DNA from: an uncultured Acetatifactor sp.
GTDB lineage: Bacteria > Bacillota > Clostridia > Lachnospirales > Lachnospiraceae
Assembly (NCBI GenBank): GCA_947644185.1
Contig: CANRZC010000183.1
Location: forward strand, 1 to 5,342
DNA length: 5,342 bases
Direction of reading: 5' to 3'
Position numbers and translations under genes: made by a program. Below the pieces are notes generated by a model. That model saw nothing but the letters and a program-made list of their open reading frames with translations, did no database searches and was not told the origin of the DNA. This document shows, in pieces, positions 5,301 to 5,342 of the stretch. Position 1 is the stretch's first letter. Each line of letters starts with the position of its first letter.

Positions 5301-5342
5301 TACTACTTCTGCAACGACAACAACAACGACAGCAACTACTAC
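5286..5342 (-). CDS. Possible poly-valine C-terminus of an upstream gene (partial)
   Basis: Read on the minus strand from the window edge, 18 open codons are almost all GTN: three Val, Ala, six Val, then AEVVSLDV and TAA (5286-5288). The tract is low complexity, with a trinucleotide rhythm. The plus strand is equally open and reads as an Asn/Tyr-rich string (YYFCNDNNNNDSNYY) without a start codon. If the minus reading is real, its stop lies 57 bp before the small peptide and the gene could head the same operon, which would conflict with the outward promoter. I cannot decide which reading, if any, is coding. Confidence 0.25.
   Translation of the reverse strand, partial: VVVAVVVVVVAEVVSLDV

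Overview
The window looks like chromosomal DNA from a low-to-mid GC Firmicute, most plausibly a gut Lachnospiraceae/Clostridia member. This rests on strong AGGAGG-type ribosome sites before nearly every gene, SigA-like promoter boxes, short intergenic gaps, and the mix of Gfo/Idh/MocA oxidoreductases with an AraC-type regulator, a TetR-type regulator and an anchored esterase. The taxonomy is inferred from style, not from a marker gene.

Layout. Positions 3-155 (minus) hold a 50-residue ORF of unknown function. It lies behind a near-consensus promoter (191-219) and a near-perfect ribosome site. Positions 240-1391 and 1424-2506 (both minus) are two different Gfo/Idh/MocA-type oxidoreductases, 32 bp apart and almost certainly one operon, with the 2506 gene first. 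Across a 177-bp divergent control region (2507-2683) lies an AraC-type regulator on the plus strand (2684-3508). It is followed after 44 bp by a short TetR/AcrR-type regulator (3553-4086). Converging on that gene is a minus-strand pair: a 44-residue membrane peptide (5094-5228) whose stop overlaps by 4 bp the start of an anchored alpha/beta-hydrolase (4105-5097). The right edge (5253-5342) holds a good plus-strand promoter, an inverted repeat at its predicted start site, and a low-complexity trinucleotide-like tract that reads as a poly-valine C-terminus on the minus strand.

How the parts may work together (inference). The divergent AraC protein, with an N-terminal cupin sensor domain, probably senses a sugar, glycoside or polyol and switches on the dehydrogenase pair. 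The first-transcribed dehydrogenase lacks the standard glycine loop and the EKP signature that the second one has, so the pair is not a simple duplication. The TetR-like protein may control the peptide/esterase unit or the promoter at the right edge. The window has no transporter, kinase or glycosidase to fix the substrate.

Nothing here proves a new system. The most interesting items are two unannotated small ORFs with good expression signals, the canonical/non-canonical dehydrogenase pair, and the dense right-edge control region. I see no tRNA, rRNA, CRISPR array, insertion sequence or riboswitch.
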